Of a stretch of 7,530 nt of DNA, positions 1-5,418 are shown piece after piece. A program made the translations under genes and the position numbers. Position 1 is the first letter of the stretch. Each line of letters opens with the position of its first letter. The notes beneath the pieces were generated by a model that saw only the letters and a list, made by a program, of their open reading frames with translations, was not told the origin of the DNA and did not search any database. Origin of the DNA: Haloarculaceae archaeon (GTDB lineage: Archaea > Halobacteriota > Halobacteria > Halobacteriales > Haloarculaceae); contig JAHENN010000245.1 of the NCBI GenBank assembly GCA_018609665.1, positions 1 through 7,530 of the forward strand, written 5' to 3'.

Positions 1-1393
1 CACCGACGCCGGGGTTCCACTGATCGAAGACGAACGGACCACAGCCGACCGGACTCTGGGAGAACTCCTCCCATTCCATGTCGCCGTCGTATCCCTCAAT
101 ATCGCCGACGATACCCTCGGGGACGACCGAGAACGCGCCGTATGCAAGCACCGACAGCGTGTACCCGAACGGCTCACGGAGCGTAACGGTAAAGCTGTAC
201 TCGCCGGTTGCCTCGACGCCCGTCGAGTTGGGCACGACGTTACCGTCATCGTCCTCCTCGCGTTCGATGTTGAGCACCGAGAGGGGGAAGTACGTGTTCG
301 AGGAGTTCTCGGACTCGACCAGCCGGCGGATCGAGTAGACGACGTCGCTGGCCGTGACCTCGCCGTAGTCGCCGTGGAACTGGATTCCCTCCTTGAGCGT
401 GAACTCGTACTCGGTGAGGTCGTCGCTGACCTCGAACTCCTTGACGATGAGGGGTTCGACCTCGGTGGTCCCGTTGACGTAGTTCATTGGCGCGTCGAAC
501 ATATCCATGACCTTCCCGCCACTGGCGGTGTTCCCGGATGCGACGGGATCTAGTGCGTTGAACGTCGCGGAGATGCCGTTGAGGGTGCTGCTCCCTTCGA
601 GGCCGTTGACGGAGTTAATGGCCTTGGCTCTGGATGACCCTAAGCCACCCGGCGGGTCGTAATCGACCCGATCGTACCAGAACACTTCGTCAACGCGGTG
701 ATACACCGGTAGCAGTGCGGCGGAGTCCCACAGCGCCCGCTCGATTTTCGGCGTCGCGTCGTCGCGGGCCTGCTGTTCCTCATCGGAGTTGCCCGGGTTG
801 TTCTGGATGCGGTCGAACTGTTCGGTTATGTAACTACGGACCTCGGTCGACGCCTGAGCGTCCTCTGACCAGAACAGCCGCGCACCGTTGGGCGTGGAGT
901 CCTCCGCGTCGTAGACCGTGTTCTCGGGGTCGACCAGTTGGAGGAAATTCTGCGGCGCGGGGTAGTCTGCAATCCACCCAAGCGTGAAGCATTGATGATT
1001 GCCCTTCTCAGTCGTGTCGAGCAAGGCACCGAAGTCTGCCTTGCTGATGTTCATCTCGATGTGGGCGGACTCCAGCCGGGTCCGGATGGTGCCGGCCATC
1101 TCCTCCCACGTCGAGCTGTTGTACTGAAGCCAGTCGAGCTGGAAGGTGTTGTCCGGACCGTAGCCCGCCTCTTCCATCACCTGTCGGGCGCTTTCGACGT
1201 CGGTCTCGTTGGCCGAGTACGGATAGCTGCTCGGCGGACTGTACTCGCCCCCGCCGCCGTCCGTCGGGGTGGTTTCGGCTTCACCGTTGCCGTTACCGTT
1301 ACCCTGCCCACAGCCGGCTACGGCCGCCGCCGCGGCGGTACCGCCGGTCGCTGTAAGGAACTTCCGTCTCGAGAGGCGCTTATCCCCTGACAT
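1..1393 (-). CDS. ABC transporter solute-binding lipoprotein, SBP family 5, with permuted domain order (partial, C-terminus off window)
   Basis: 464 codons are visible and the frame stays open to the left edge. The ATG at 1393 begins a Tat lipoprotein signal: SRRKFL at residues 8-13, an alanine-rich core, and lipobox AVAGC with Cys28 as the anchor. A Gly/Asn/Thr linker (29-49) follows. Residues 50-262 match what I know as the C-terminal part of haloarchaeal peptide-type SBPs: SPPSSYP, then ARQVMEEAGYG (69-79), SAHIEM, LGWIADYPAPQNFLQL, and a YHR...FWYDRVDY...GG.GSSR tail near 232-255. Residues 268-464 match the normal mature N-terminus: TLNGISATFNALDP (270-283), NTASGGKV, EPLIVKEFEVSDD, FTLKEGIQFH (331-340), SDVVYS, EGIVGDIEGYDG, PVGCGPF. 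The order is therefore the reverse of the family. No ATG, GTG or TTG codon occurs between residues 246 and 295, so the second part is not a separate gene. The role is capture of peptides or similar solutes outside the membrane for an ABC importer. No permease genes are in view. GC is lower than in neighbouring genes. Confidence 0.9.
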   Translation of the reverse strand, partial: MSGDKRLSRRKFLTATGGTAAAAAVAGCGQGNGNGNGEAETTPTDGGGGEYSPPSSYPYSANETDVESARQVMEEAGYGPDNTFQLDWLQYNSSTWEEMAGTIRTRLESAHIEMNISKADFGALLDTTEKGNHQCFTLGWIADYPAPQNFLQLVDPENTVYDAEDSTPNGARLFWSEDAQASTEVRSYITEQFDRIQNNPGNSDEEQQARDDATPKIERALWDSAALLPVYHRVDEVFWYDRVDYDPPGGLGSSRAKAINSVNGLEGSSTLNGISATFNALDPVASGNTASGGKVMDMFDAPMNYVNGTTEVEPLIVKEFEVSDDLTEYEFTLKEGIQFHGDYGEVTASDVVYSIRRLVESENSSNTYFPLSVLNIEREEDDDGNVVPNSTGVEATGEYSFTVTLREPFGYTLSVLAYGAFSVVPEGIVGDIEGYDGDMEWEEFSQSPVGCGPFVFDQWNPGVG

Positions 1394-1417
1394 CTCGTCC
1401 AGTGCATGTCCCCCCCG

Positions 1418-1426
1418 AATTATAAA
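1418..1426 (-). promoter_or_regulatory. TATA box of the solute-binding protein gene
   Basis: On the minus strand this reads TTTATAATT, a strong archaeal TATA box. Its centre lies about 29 bases before the ATG at 1393, so transcription should start at or within a few bases of the start codon and give a leaderless or nearly leaderless mRNA. Confidence 0.7.
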
Positions 1427-1479
1427 TGCCTAGGGAATCGTCCGATGGTTTTACGCGAAACTCCACCGCTGGGCCCGTG

Positions 1480-1503
1480 TGTGGGGTGATTGCACGCCCC
1501 ACA
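1480..1503. repeat. Perfect 7-bp inverted repeat between two TATA-like elements
   Basis: TGTGGGG at 1480-1486 and CCCCACA at 1497-1503 form a perfect inverted repeat around a 10-base spacer. It lies about 90-110 bases upstream of the solute-binding protein start, between the proximal TATA box and a second TATA-like element near 1521. It could be a regulator operator, or an RNA hairpin if transcription starts at the distal element. It has no U-rich tail on either side, so it is unlikely to be a terminator. Confidence 0.45.
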
Positions 1504-1520
1504 GAGACCGGCCGGAGTCG

Positions 1521-1530
1521 TATAAATTAT
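1521..1530. promoter_or_regulatory. TATA-like element, direction uncertain
   Basis: TATAAATTAT stands out in GC-rich surroundings. Read on the minus strand it gives TTTATA and would start a transcript near 1495 with a leader of about 100 bases before the solute-binding protein. Read on the plus strand it would start near 1555, where no gene is visible. The rest of 1394-1640 shows no coding frame that I can support. Confidence 0.35.
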
Positions 1531-1640
1531 CGCGCATACGGGGGTTAGTGGCAGGCTTCAAACGTACCGCCCGTCGGGGCCGAGACGACGTCCCGTGGCC
1601 CCGTGCGACCCCGCTCGGCGTCCCGCCCGTCGGCCGGTCA

Positions 1641-1725
1641 TGCGAGGGGAGGGATTTGAACCCACGAACCCCTACGGGAGCGGATCTTAAGTCCGCCGCC
1701 TTTGTCCGGACTCGGCCACCCTCGC
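1641..1725 (-). tRNA. tRNA-Leu (anticodon UAA)
   Basis: An 85-base class II tRNA can be folded by eye. The acceptor stem is GCGAGGG (1725-1719) pairing with CCCTCGC (1648-1642), with discriminator A at 1641. The anticodon arm is GCGGA / TCCGC with loop CTTAAGA, which puts UAA at 1689-1687. A long variable arm follows (CCCGTAGGGG region), then a T arm with loop TTCGAAT. The anticodon reads UUA, and UUG by wobble. CCA is not encoded and no intron is seen, both common in archaea. The gene starts 46 bases after the ferredoxin stop on the same strand; I see no clear TATA box just upstream, so read-through from the ferredoxin is possible. Confidence 0.95.
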
Positions 1726-1771
1726 GCGGCCCCGTCTCCGGGGGCGCCGCTCATGGGCGTTTCGGTCGCTA

Positions 1772-2107
1772 CTACCAGTCGACCGACAGCGTCCCGTCGC
1801 CCGCCGGGTCGGGGGCGATCTCCTCGTCGGTCCGGCGGTCGACGACGTGGATGACGCCGCGGTCCTTCTTCGCCGGGCAGACCTCCGCCGCCCGGACGTT
1901 GTGTTCGAGGTCGTCGTCGTCGAAGAAGTAGACGTCCGGCTGGGCGATGCCGGTCGACAGCTCCATCTCCCAGTTGTCCGAGACCTCCGCACATTTGCCG
2001 GCCGCGATGCACTTGTTCGCCTCGAAGATGATCTTGTACGGGGCCTCCTCGACGGGCGGGGCGTCCCGCTCGCCGATGTCGCTCGGGTCGGGCGTGGCGT
2101 CGGCCAT
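1772..2107 (-). CDS. Small three-cysteine ferredoxin
   Basis: 111 residues, very acidic. The core runs from about residue 23 (PYKIIFEANKCIAAGKC) to 90. Cysteines are Cys33, Cys39 and Cys77, the last followed by Pro: C-x5-C-x37-CP. This matches single-cluster ferredoxins of the kind that serve cytochrome P450s and similar oxidoreductases. In four-cysteine relatives the second ligand sits three residues after the first; here that position is Ala36, which argues for a [3Fe-4S] cluster. A DDDD run (63-66) and a Val-rich strand (85-89) fit the small alpha/beta fold. It would carry single electrons in the cytoplasm; the partner is not visible here. The ATG at 2107 was chosen because the frame upstream runs antisense through nurA. 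It is divergent from nurA across 87 bases. Confidence 0.85.
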   Translation of the reverse strand: MADATPDPSDIGERDAPPVEEAPYKIIFEANKCIAAGKCAEVSDNWEMELSTGIAQPDVYFFDDDDLEHNVRAAEVCPAKKDRGVIHVVDRRTDEEIAPDPAGDGTLSVDW

Positions 2108-2164
2108 GCCGGTCGTGGGGGAGCGACGGGCTTGGCTCTGACGGCTCGACGCGACCGTCGGGGC

Positions 2165-2171
2165 GTTTAAC
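2165..2171 (+). promoter_or_regulatory. TATA-like element of nurA
   Basis: GTTTAAC is centred 27 bases before the nurA ATG, the spacing expected for a leaderless haloarchaeal transcript. The GGGGAGG run immediately before the ATG is too close (about one base) to act as a Shine-Dalgarno site. The element is nearly symmetric and might also serve the divergent ferredoxin, whose ATG lies about 60 bases away. Confidence 0.5.
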
Positions 2172-2194
2172 ACCGACGGCCGCACAGGGGAGGC

Positions 2195-3439
2195 ATGACC
2201 CTCGACCCCGTCCACTTCGACGGCATCGCGCAGCTGGCGGGCCGCATCGACCAGCGGGTCGACGCGACGGACCACGACGACTTCGCCGAGACGGTCTTCG
2301 AGGAGTTCCTCGACCCGCTCGTCCACGACGGCCGCCGGGTGCTGGAGCCGCTCGGCGAACTCCGGCGCCGCCGGGTCGACGCCGAGGACGCCGCCCTCCA
2401 GGCCGCCCCCTTTCCGACCCGGCACGGGCTCGACTCGGGGACGATCAACCCGACGACGTTCACCAACGGGCTCGTGCTGGACGTCGCCCAGGCGGCGATG
2501 GCCGCCGTCCCCTCGGACCTGGAGCTGCACCGCGCCCGCACCGTCGTGGCGACGGTCCACTCCAACGACGCCACCGTCGACTGCGAGGAAGAGGAGTGGA
2601 CGATGTTCGACCGCGGCTACTCCCGGGGGCGGATCCTGCAGGCACCGCGGGTCAGCCGCTACGCGGAGGCGGTGGTCCACGCGCTGTCGCTGTACCTCGC
2701 GGAGGTGACCCACGCGAAGACCCAGGCGGAGGTGGTCGATGACCTGCTCGTCCTCGACGGGCCGGTCTACCCGAAGGGGCTGCTCGCCTGGAGCGACCGC
2801 CACCCGGAGCTGGCGGAGCTGCTGGTCGAGGCCGAGCGGCCCCGCGACGTCGTCGCCGGCTACATCGAGCTGGTGGAGCGGTTCGTCGAGCGGGACGTCC
2901 CGCTGGTCGGCTTCGTGAAGAACGGCGGCTCGAGGGCCATCACCCGGGCGGTCCGCAGCCGCGAGCGGGCGCCGTGGGTCGACGACGCCGCCTTCTTCCG
3001 GCGCGTCCTCGAACGGACCGACGACGACGGCGAGCGGCGCACCGACCAGCTGACGTTCACCAATTGGTTCGTCTCCCGGGGCGGCGTCGACGGGCCGCTG
3101 TCGGCCGACGGCGACGCGCTCGGGCTGGAGCGGTCGCTCGACCCCGCGGCCTACGAGGTGACGTTCTGCTGCGTCTACGACCCCCGCGAGGACCTGCTGT
3201 TCCGCGTCGAGGCGCCGGCGGCGTTCACCCGCGACCCCGAGCGACGGGCGGCGCTGACCACGCAGCTGCTCCGGGACGTCGCGACCGAGGGCGGGCCGCC
3301 GCTGTCGGTGGCGAAGGCCGACGAGCTGGCCCGCATCAGCCGCGAGGAGAAGGCCGCCCTCGGCCGCGCCATCGAGGAGCGGTTCGACGCCGAGCGGGAC
3401 CGCAGCTACGACGACGAGCGGTGGGGGCTGGTCACGTAG
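2195..3439 (+). CDS. nurA: DNA double-strand break repair nuclease NurA
   Basis: 414 residues. NurA is a manganese-dependent 5'-3' nuclease which, with the HerA translocase and Mre11-Rad50, resects DNA ends for homologous recombination. Two acidic motifs of the RNase H-like NurA domain are visible: GLDSGTINP with Asp80, and LLVLDGPVYPKG with Asp188. A strand-rich stretch lies between them (LVLDVAQAAMAAVP, TVVATVHSND). Later, GFVKNGGSRAI (about 238-248) and the SVAKADELARIS region near the C-terminus also fit the family. The N-terminal 75 residues look like the helical part that precedes the nuclease core. Length agrees with haloarchaeal NurA. herA, rad50 and mre11 are not in the window. The last 8 bases overlap the convergent gene that follows. 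Start ATG at 2195 is supported by the TATA-like element 27 bases upstream. Confidence 0.9.
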   Translation: MTLDPVHFDGIAQLAGRIDQRVDATDHDDFAETVFEEFLDPLVHDGRRVLEPLGELRRRRVDAEDAALQAAPFPTRHGLDSGTINPTTFTNGLVLDVAQAAMAAVPSDLELHRARTVVATVHSNDATVDCEEEEWTMFDRGYSRGRILQAPRVSRYAEAVVHALSLYLAEVTHAKTQAEVVDDLLVLDGPVYPKGLLAWSDRHPELAELLVEAERPRDVVAGYIELVERFVERDVPLVGFVKNGGSRAITRAVRSRERAPWVDDAAFFRRVLERTDDDGERRTDQLTFTNWFVSRGGVDGPLSADGDALGLERSLDPAAYEVTFCCVYDPREDLLFRVEAPAAFTRDPERRAALTTQLLRDVATEGGPPLSVAKADELARISREEKAALGRAIEERFDAERDRSYDDERWGLVT

Positions 3440-3776
3440 CGGCGGCGTCGGCGGCCTCGATCACCTCGACGTCGACCTCCGCGGCGGGGACGCCGAGGCG
3501 GGCGAACTGCGTGCGGACGTGCTCCGTGGCGGCCTCGACGGCGGCCTCACGGGTCTCGAACCCCCGGGGCATCGGCGACTCGAAGGCCACCTGCACCGTC
3601 CGGTCGCCGAGCTCCTGGGTCGTCCCGCCGCTGTCGACCTCGTAGAAGGCGTCGCAGACCCACACGTACGGCGCGTCGTCGTCCGGCGCCCCCCGGAACG
3701 CCGGCGGCTCCTCGCCGGGTTCGTACAGCGTCCCCGTCAGGTCGGTCCCGCGGGCCGACCCGCGAATCTGTAGCAT
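3432..3776 (-). CDS. Conserved haloarchaeal protein of unknown function (DUF7113-like)
   Basis: 114 residues, soluble, without signal peptide or membrane segment. It begins MLQIRGSARGTDLTGTLYE and carries a YVWVCDAFYEVDSGG segment (about residues 38-52), a short strand (TVQVAFESP), and a C-terminal helix (REAAVEAATEHVRTQFARLG). It resembles a small haloarchaea-restricted family that I recall as DUF7113; that name is from memory. The single cysteine and the lack of any clear catalytic motif leave the function open. The ATG at 3776 is supported by a TATA-like element 27 bases upstream; longer versions of the frame run into the next gene's DNA and are composition shadows. It overlaps the nurA 3' end by 8 bases, tail to tail. 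Confidence 0.8.
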   Translation of the reverse strand: MLQIRGSARGTDLTGTLYEPGEEPPAFRGAPDDDAPYVWVCDAFYEVDSGGTTQELGDRTVQVAFESPMPRGFETREAAVEAATEHVRTQFARLGVPAAEVDVEVIEAADAAAT

Positions 3777-3798
3777 GTTCGCGCTACGACGACCACGG

Positions 3799-3808
3799 AC
3801 AAAAGCCG
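3799..3808 (-). promoter_or_regulatory. TATA-like element of the DUF7113-like gene
   Basis: The minus strand reads CGGCTTTTGT, centred about 27 bases before the ATG at 3776, which predicts a leaderless transcript. The surrounding bases are nearly the same as those upstream of the E1-alpha gene at 6469-6481. Confidence 0.5.
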
Positions 3809-3835
3809 TGCGGCACGGCGCGACGGCTCCGCCGG

Positions 3836-4123
3836 TCAGGTCGCCCGCAGTCGCCCAAGGAAGGCAAGCGAGAAGCCGACGACGAGCAGGAGCAGCGGGG
3901 CCGACGCGACCGTCGGCGGGGAGAGGTACGGCGGGTCGTCGGCGTCGGCGAGGAAACGTACTCCCGCCATGCCGGCGGCGAGGGCGGCCCCGACGACGGC
4001 GACGCCAGCGCCGACCCTGAGCGCGACCGCGGCGTCGTACCGCAGTAGAACGCCGACGGCGGCTGCGGCGCCGACCGTTCCGGCGAGCCTGGCCCACGCC
4101 GCCGTCGGTCGATCTGACGCCAT
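3836..4123 (-). CDS. Small integral membrane protein, unknown function
   Basis: 95 residues. After a short N-terminal stretch (MASDRPTAAWAR) there are three likely membrane segments: about residues 13-28 (Gly/Ala-rich), 33-56 (ALRVGAGVAVVGAALAAGMAG), and 72-90 (SAPLLLLVVGFSLAFLG). A short acidic loop with DADDPPY lies before the last one. I recognise no family. It lies 54 bases after the RAM-domain gene stop on the same strand with no clear TATA box of its own, so it may be the last gene of a trkA-RAM-membrane-protein transcript. The ATG at 4123 is the first in-frame start after that gap. The reading frame is consistent and hydrophobic, which a random GC-rich frame would rarely be. Confidence 0.7.
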   Translation of the reverse strand: MASDRPTAAWARLAGTVGAAAAVGVLLRYDAAVALRVGAGVAVVGAALAAGMAGVRFLADADDPPYLSPPTVASAPLLLLVVGFSLAFLGRLRAT

Positions 4124-4163
4124 CGGATCACGTTGGCTCCGCGCGGCTTCACCGGGTCGGTCC

Positions 4164-4179
4164 GACGCGGCGCCGCGTC
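4164..4179. repeat. Perfect 16-bp palindrome at the 3' end of the RAM-domain gene
   Basis: GACGCGGCGCCGCGTC equals its own reverse complement. It overlaps the stop codon of the RAM-domain gene (4178-4180) and extends into the 54-base gap before the membrane-protein gene. As RNA it could form a short GC-rich hairpin. It may be a processing or attenuation element, or chance in GC-rich DNA. Confidence 0.4.
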
Positions 4180-4411
4180 AGGAGTTCATCGCGACGTAGG
4201 TCCGGGTGTTCTCGACGCCGTCGAGCCCCTGGATTTCGGTCGCGGCGACGCTCTTGACCGCCTCCGGGGAGCCGACGTCCGCCTTGGCGATGACGTCGTA
4301 GTCGCCGGCGACGATGTGGGCGTCCGTCACGCCGTCGACGGCCTCGATGTCGCCCCGGAGCCGGTCGGCCTCGCCGGTGTGGGCCTTCACCATCACGTAG
4401 GCGACGACCAT
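4178..4411 (-). CDS. Stand-alone RAM-domain (Lrp/AsnC C-terminal type) protein, TrkA-linked
   Basis: 77 residues from the ATG at 4411. The whole protein is one RAM domain, the ligand-binding alpha/beta module of Lrp/AsnC regulators, with no helix-turn-helix. The visible pattern is MVVAYVMVKAHTGEAD, a helix, the central AHIVAGDYDVIAKAD (glycine turn and second strand), and a final TRTYVAM strand. RAM domains assemble as dimers or larger rings and bind amino acids or other small molecules. The ATG lies one base after the trkA stop (TGAGATG), so translation is coupled and the pair form an operon. A GTG at 4420 would add three residues and overlap trkA; I prefer the ATG because the paralogue on the other side of trkA starts at the equivalent position. 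The likely role is a small-ligand sensor acting with TrkA; this is inferred from position only. Confidence 0.85.
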   Translation of the reverse strand: MVVAYVMVKAHTGEADRLRGDIEAVDGVTDAHIVAGDYDVIAKADVGSPEAVKSVAATEIQGLDGVENTRTYVAMNS

Positions 4412-4412
4412 C

Positions 4413-5096
4413 TCAGGCACCTCCGGCCGCGGCGGCCGCCCGGTCGCCGACGAGAATCTGTTCGACCTCCCGGAGGACGTCGAAGTCCGCGATGACGACC
4501 ACGCGGTCGCCGACCTCCAGGGACTGGTCGGGGTCCGGCAGCGCCAGCTGGCCGTCGGCCTTGCCGAAGGCGAGCATCCGGGCGTCGGCCGGCAGCTCGA
4601 TCTCCGACAGCGAGTAGCCCCGCATCGGCGACTCCGCCGACACCGTCAGCTGGACGAGCTGGAGGTTCTGGGCGATGTCGGCCACCGCGCGGACGTTGCC
4701 CCCGACGAGGGCGTTCTTGGCGGCGATGGCCCCCAGCCGCTCGGGGTAGATCACCTCGTCGACGTCGGCGCTGTACTTCCGGACCGGGTACTCGCGGTCG
4801 TCGTCGTCGACCCGCATCACCGTCCGGCAGCCGAGGTGTTTGCCGACCATGCAGGCCACGAGGTTGGTGAGGAGGTCGCCGGTCAGCGCCGCCAGCCCGT
4901 CGACGCCGTCGAGGTCCTGCGCCAGCAGCGTCTCCTCGTCGGCGCCGTCGCCGTGGACGACGTCGAACCCCTCGCTCTCGAGCCGGCTCACCTTCTGCTC
5001 GTCGGCCTCGACGATGACCGCCTCGTGGCCCTCCTCTCGCAGGACCCGGGCGGTTCGCATCCCGACCCGGCCCGCACCGACGATGAGGAATTTCAT
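4413..5096 (-). CDS. trkA: TrkA-type potassium transport regulator (RCK domain protein)
   Basis: 227 residues. MKFLIVGAGRVG at the N-terminus is a Rossmann nucleotide-binding motif (GAGRVG, residues 7-12), and the acidic end of strand 2 is VIVEAD. GDGADEETL and ALTGDLLTNLVACMVGKHLG follow, all typical of the TrkA-N/RCK fold that binds NAD(H) or ATP. Residues from about 140 form a TrkA-C domain (SPMRGYSLSEIELPADARMLAF, then DQSLEVGDRVVVIAD). Such proteins sit on the inner face of Trk/Ktr channels and gate potassium uptake, which is central to haloarchaea because they balance external salt with internal KCl. No TrkH membrane subunit is in the window. The start ATG at 5096 precedes the Rossmann motif directly; a longer frame to 5285 would run antisense through the divergent gene. 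Confidence 0.9.
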   Translation of the reverse strand: MKFLIVGAGRVGMRTARVLREEGHEAVIVEADEQKVSRLESEGFDVVHGDGADEETLLAQDLDGVDGLAALTGDLLTNLVACMVGKHLGCRTVMRVDDDDREYPVRKYSADVDEVIYPERLGAIAAKNALVGGNVRAVADIAQNLQLVQLTVSAESPMRGYSLSEIELPADARMLAFGKADGQLALPDPDQSLEVGDRVVVIADFDVLREVEQILVGDRAAAAAGGA

Positions 5097-5120
5097 GCCG
5101 CACCGTACGACGACCGCCCT

Positions 5121-5128
5121 CAATAATG
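5121..5128 (-). promoter_or_regulatory. TATA-like element of trkA
   Basis: An AT-rich patch (ATTATTG on the minus strand) is centred about 29 bases before the trkA ATG, in otherwise GC-rich DNA. It suggests a leaderless start for trkA and the genes behind it. Confidence 0.45.
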
Positions 5129-5154
5129 TTACTCCGTCGCACGGCCCACCGCAA

Positions 5155-5163
5155 AGGCTTTTT
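5155..5163 (+). promoter_or_regulatory. TATA-like element of the divergent RAM-domain gene
   Basis: AAGGCTTTTT is centred about 28 bases before the ATG at 5188. The GGCTTT core is shared with the promoters of the DUF7113-like gene and the E1-alpha gene. With the trkA element at 5121-5128 it makes a compact 91-base divergent promoter region. Confidence 0.5.
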
Positions 5164-5187
5164 CGCCCCGCCCTGCGAGACGGTACC

Positions 5188-5418
5188 ATGGTCCAGGCGT
5201 TCATCATGATCGAGGCCGACACCGGGCGGGCGGAGGCGCTGTTGGAGACCATCCGCGACATCGGCGGCGTGGCGGAGGCCAACATCGTCGCCGGCGACTA
5301 CGACGTCATCGTCGAGGCCGAGGCCGCGGAGGTGTACGAGATCATCGACGCCGTCGCAACCGAGGTCCGGAGCCTCGAGGACGTCGTCGACACGAAGACC
5401 TACGTCTGTCTTGAGTAG
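5188..5418 (+). CDS. Stand-alone RAM-domain protein, paralogue of the TrkA-linked one
   Basis: 76 residues, a single RAM domain without DNA-binding part: MVQAFIMIEADTGRAE, then ANIVAGDYDVIVEAE, and a closing TKTYVCLE strand. By eye it is about 40% identical to the RAM protein on the other side of trkA, with the same IVAGDYDVI core and nearly the same length, so the two probably arose by duplication. It is transcribed divergently from trkA across 91 bases. Expected behaviour is oligomerisation and binding of an amino acid or similar ligand; the ligand cannot be read from sequence. The ATG at 5188 has a TATA-like element at the right distance, and the longer frame upstream is an antisense shadow of trkA. 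Its stop codon directly abuts the stop of the convergent E1-alpha gene. Confidence 0.85.
   Translation: MVQAFIMIEADTGRAEALLETIRDIGGVAEANIVAGDYDVIVEAEAAEVYEIIDAVATEVRSLEDVVDTKTYVCLE

Noticed and set aside
560..660. Frameshift or two separate genes at the junction of the two solute-binding protein parts
   Set aside because: The frame was read codon by codon and stays open through the junction, with no ATG, GTG or TTG between residues 246 and 295. It is one gene as sequenced.
1283..1303. Short tandem repeat (ACCGTT/GCCGTT units) as a functional repeat
   Set aside because: It simply encodes the GNGNGN part of the lipoprotein linker, a common low-complexity spacer in haloarchaeal lipoproteins.
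938..1390. Plus-strand open frame opposite the solute-binding protein
   Set aside because: The minus-strand frame has a Tat signal, lipobox and clear SBP motifs; the plus frame has none.
1479..1931. Plus-strand open frame across the tRNA region, containing CEGRDLNPRTPTG
   Set aside because: That peptide is the well-known artefact of translating a tRNA gene antisense.
2108..2803. N-terminal extension of the ferredoxin to 343 residues
   Set aside because: The extension lies antisense to nurA and lacks domain features; the ATG at 2107 gives a normal ferredoxin length.
5097..5285. Extension of TrkA to an upstream start at 5285
   Set aside because: It would overlap the divergent RAM gene and both promoters; the Rossmann strand begins exactly at the ATG at 5096.
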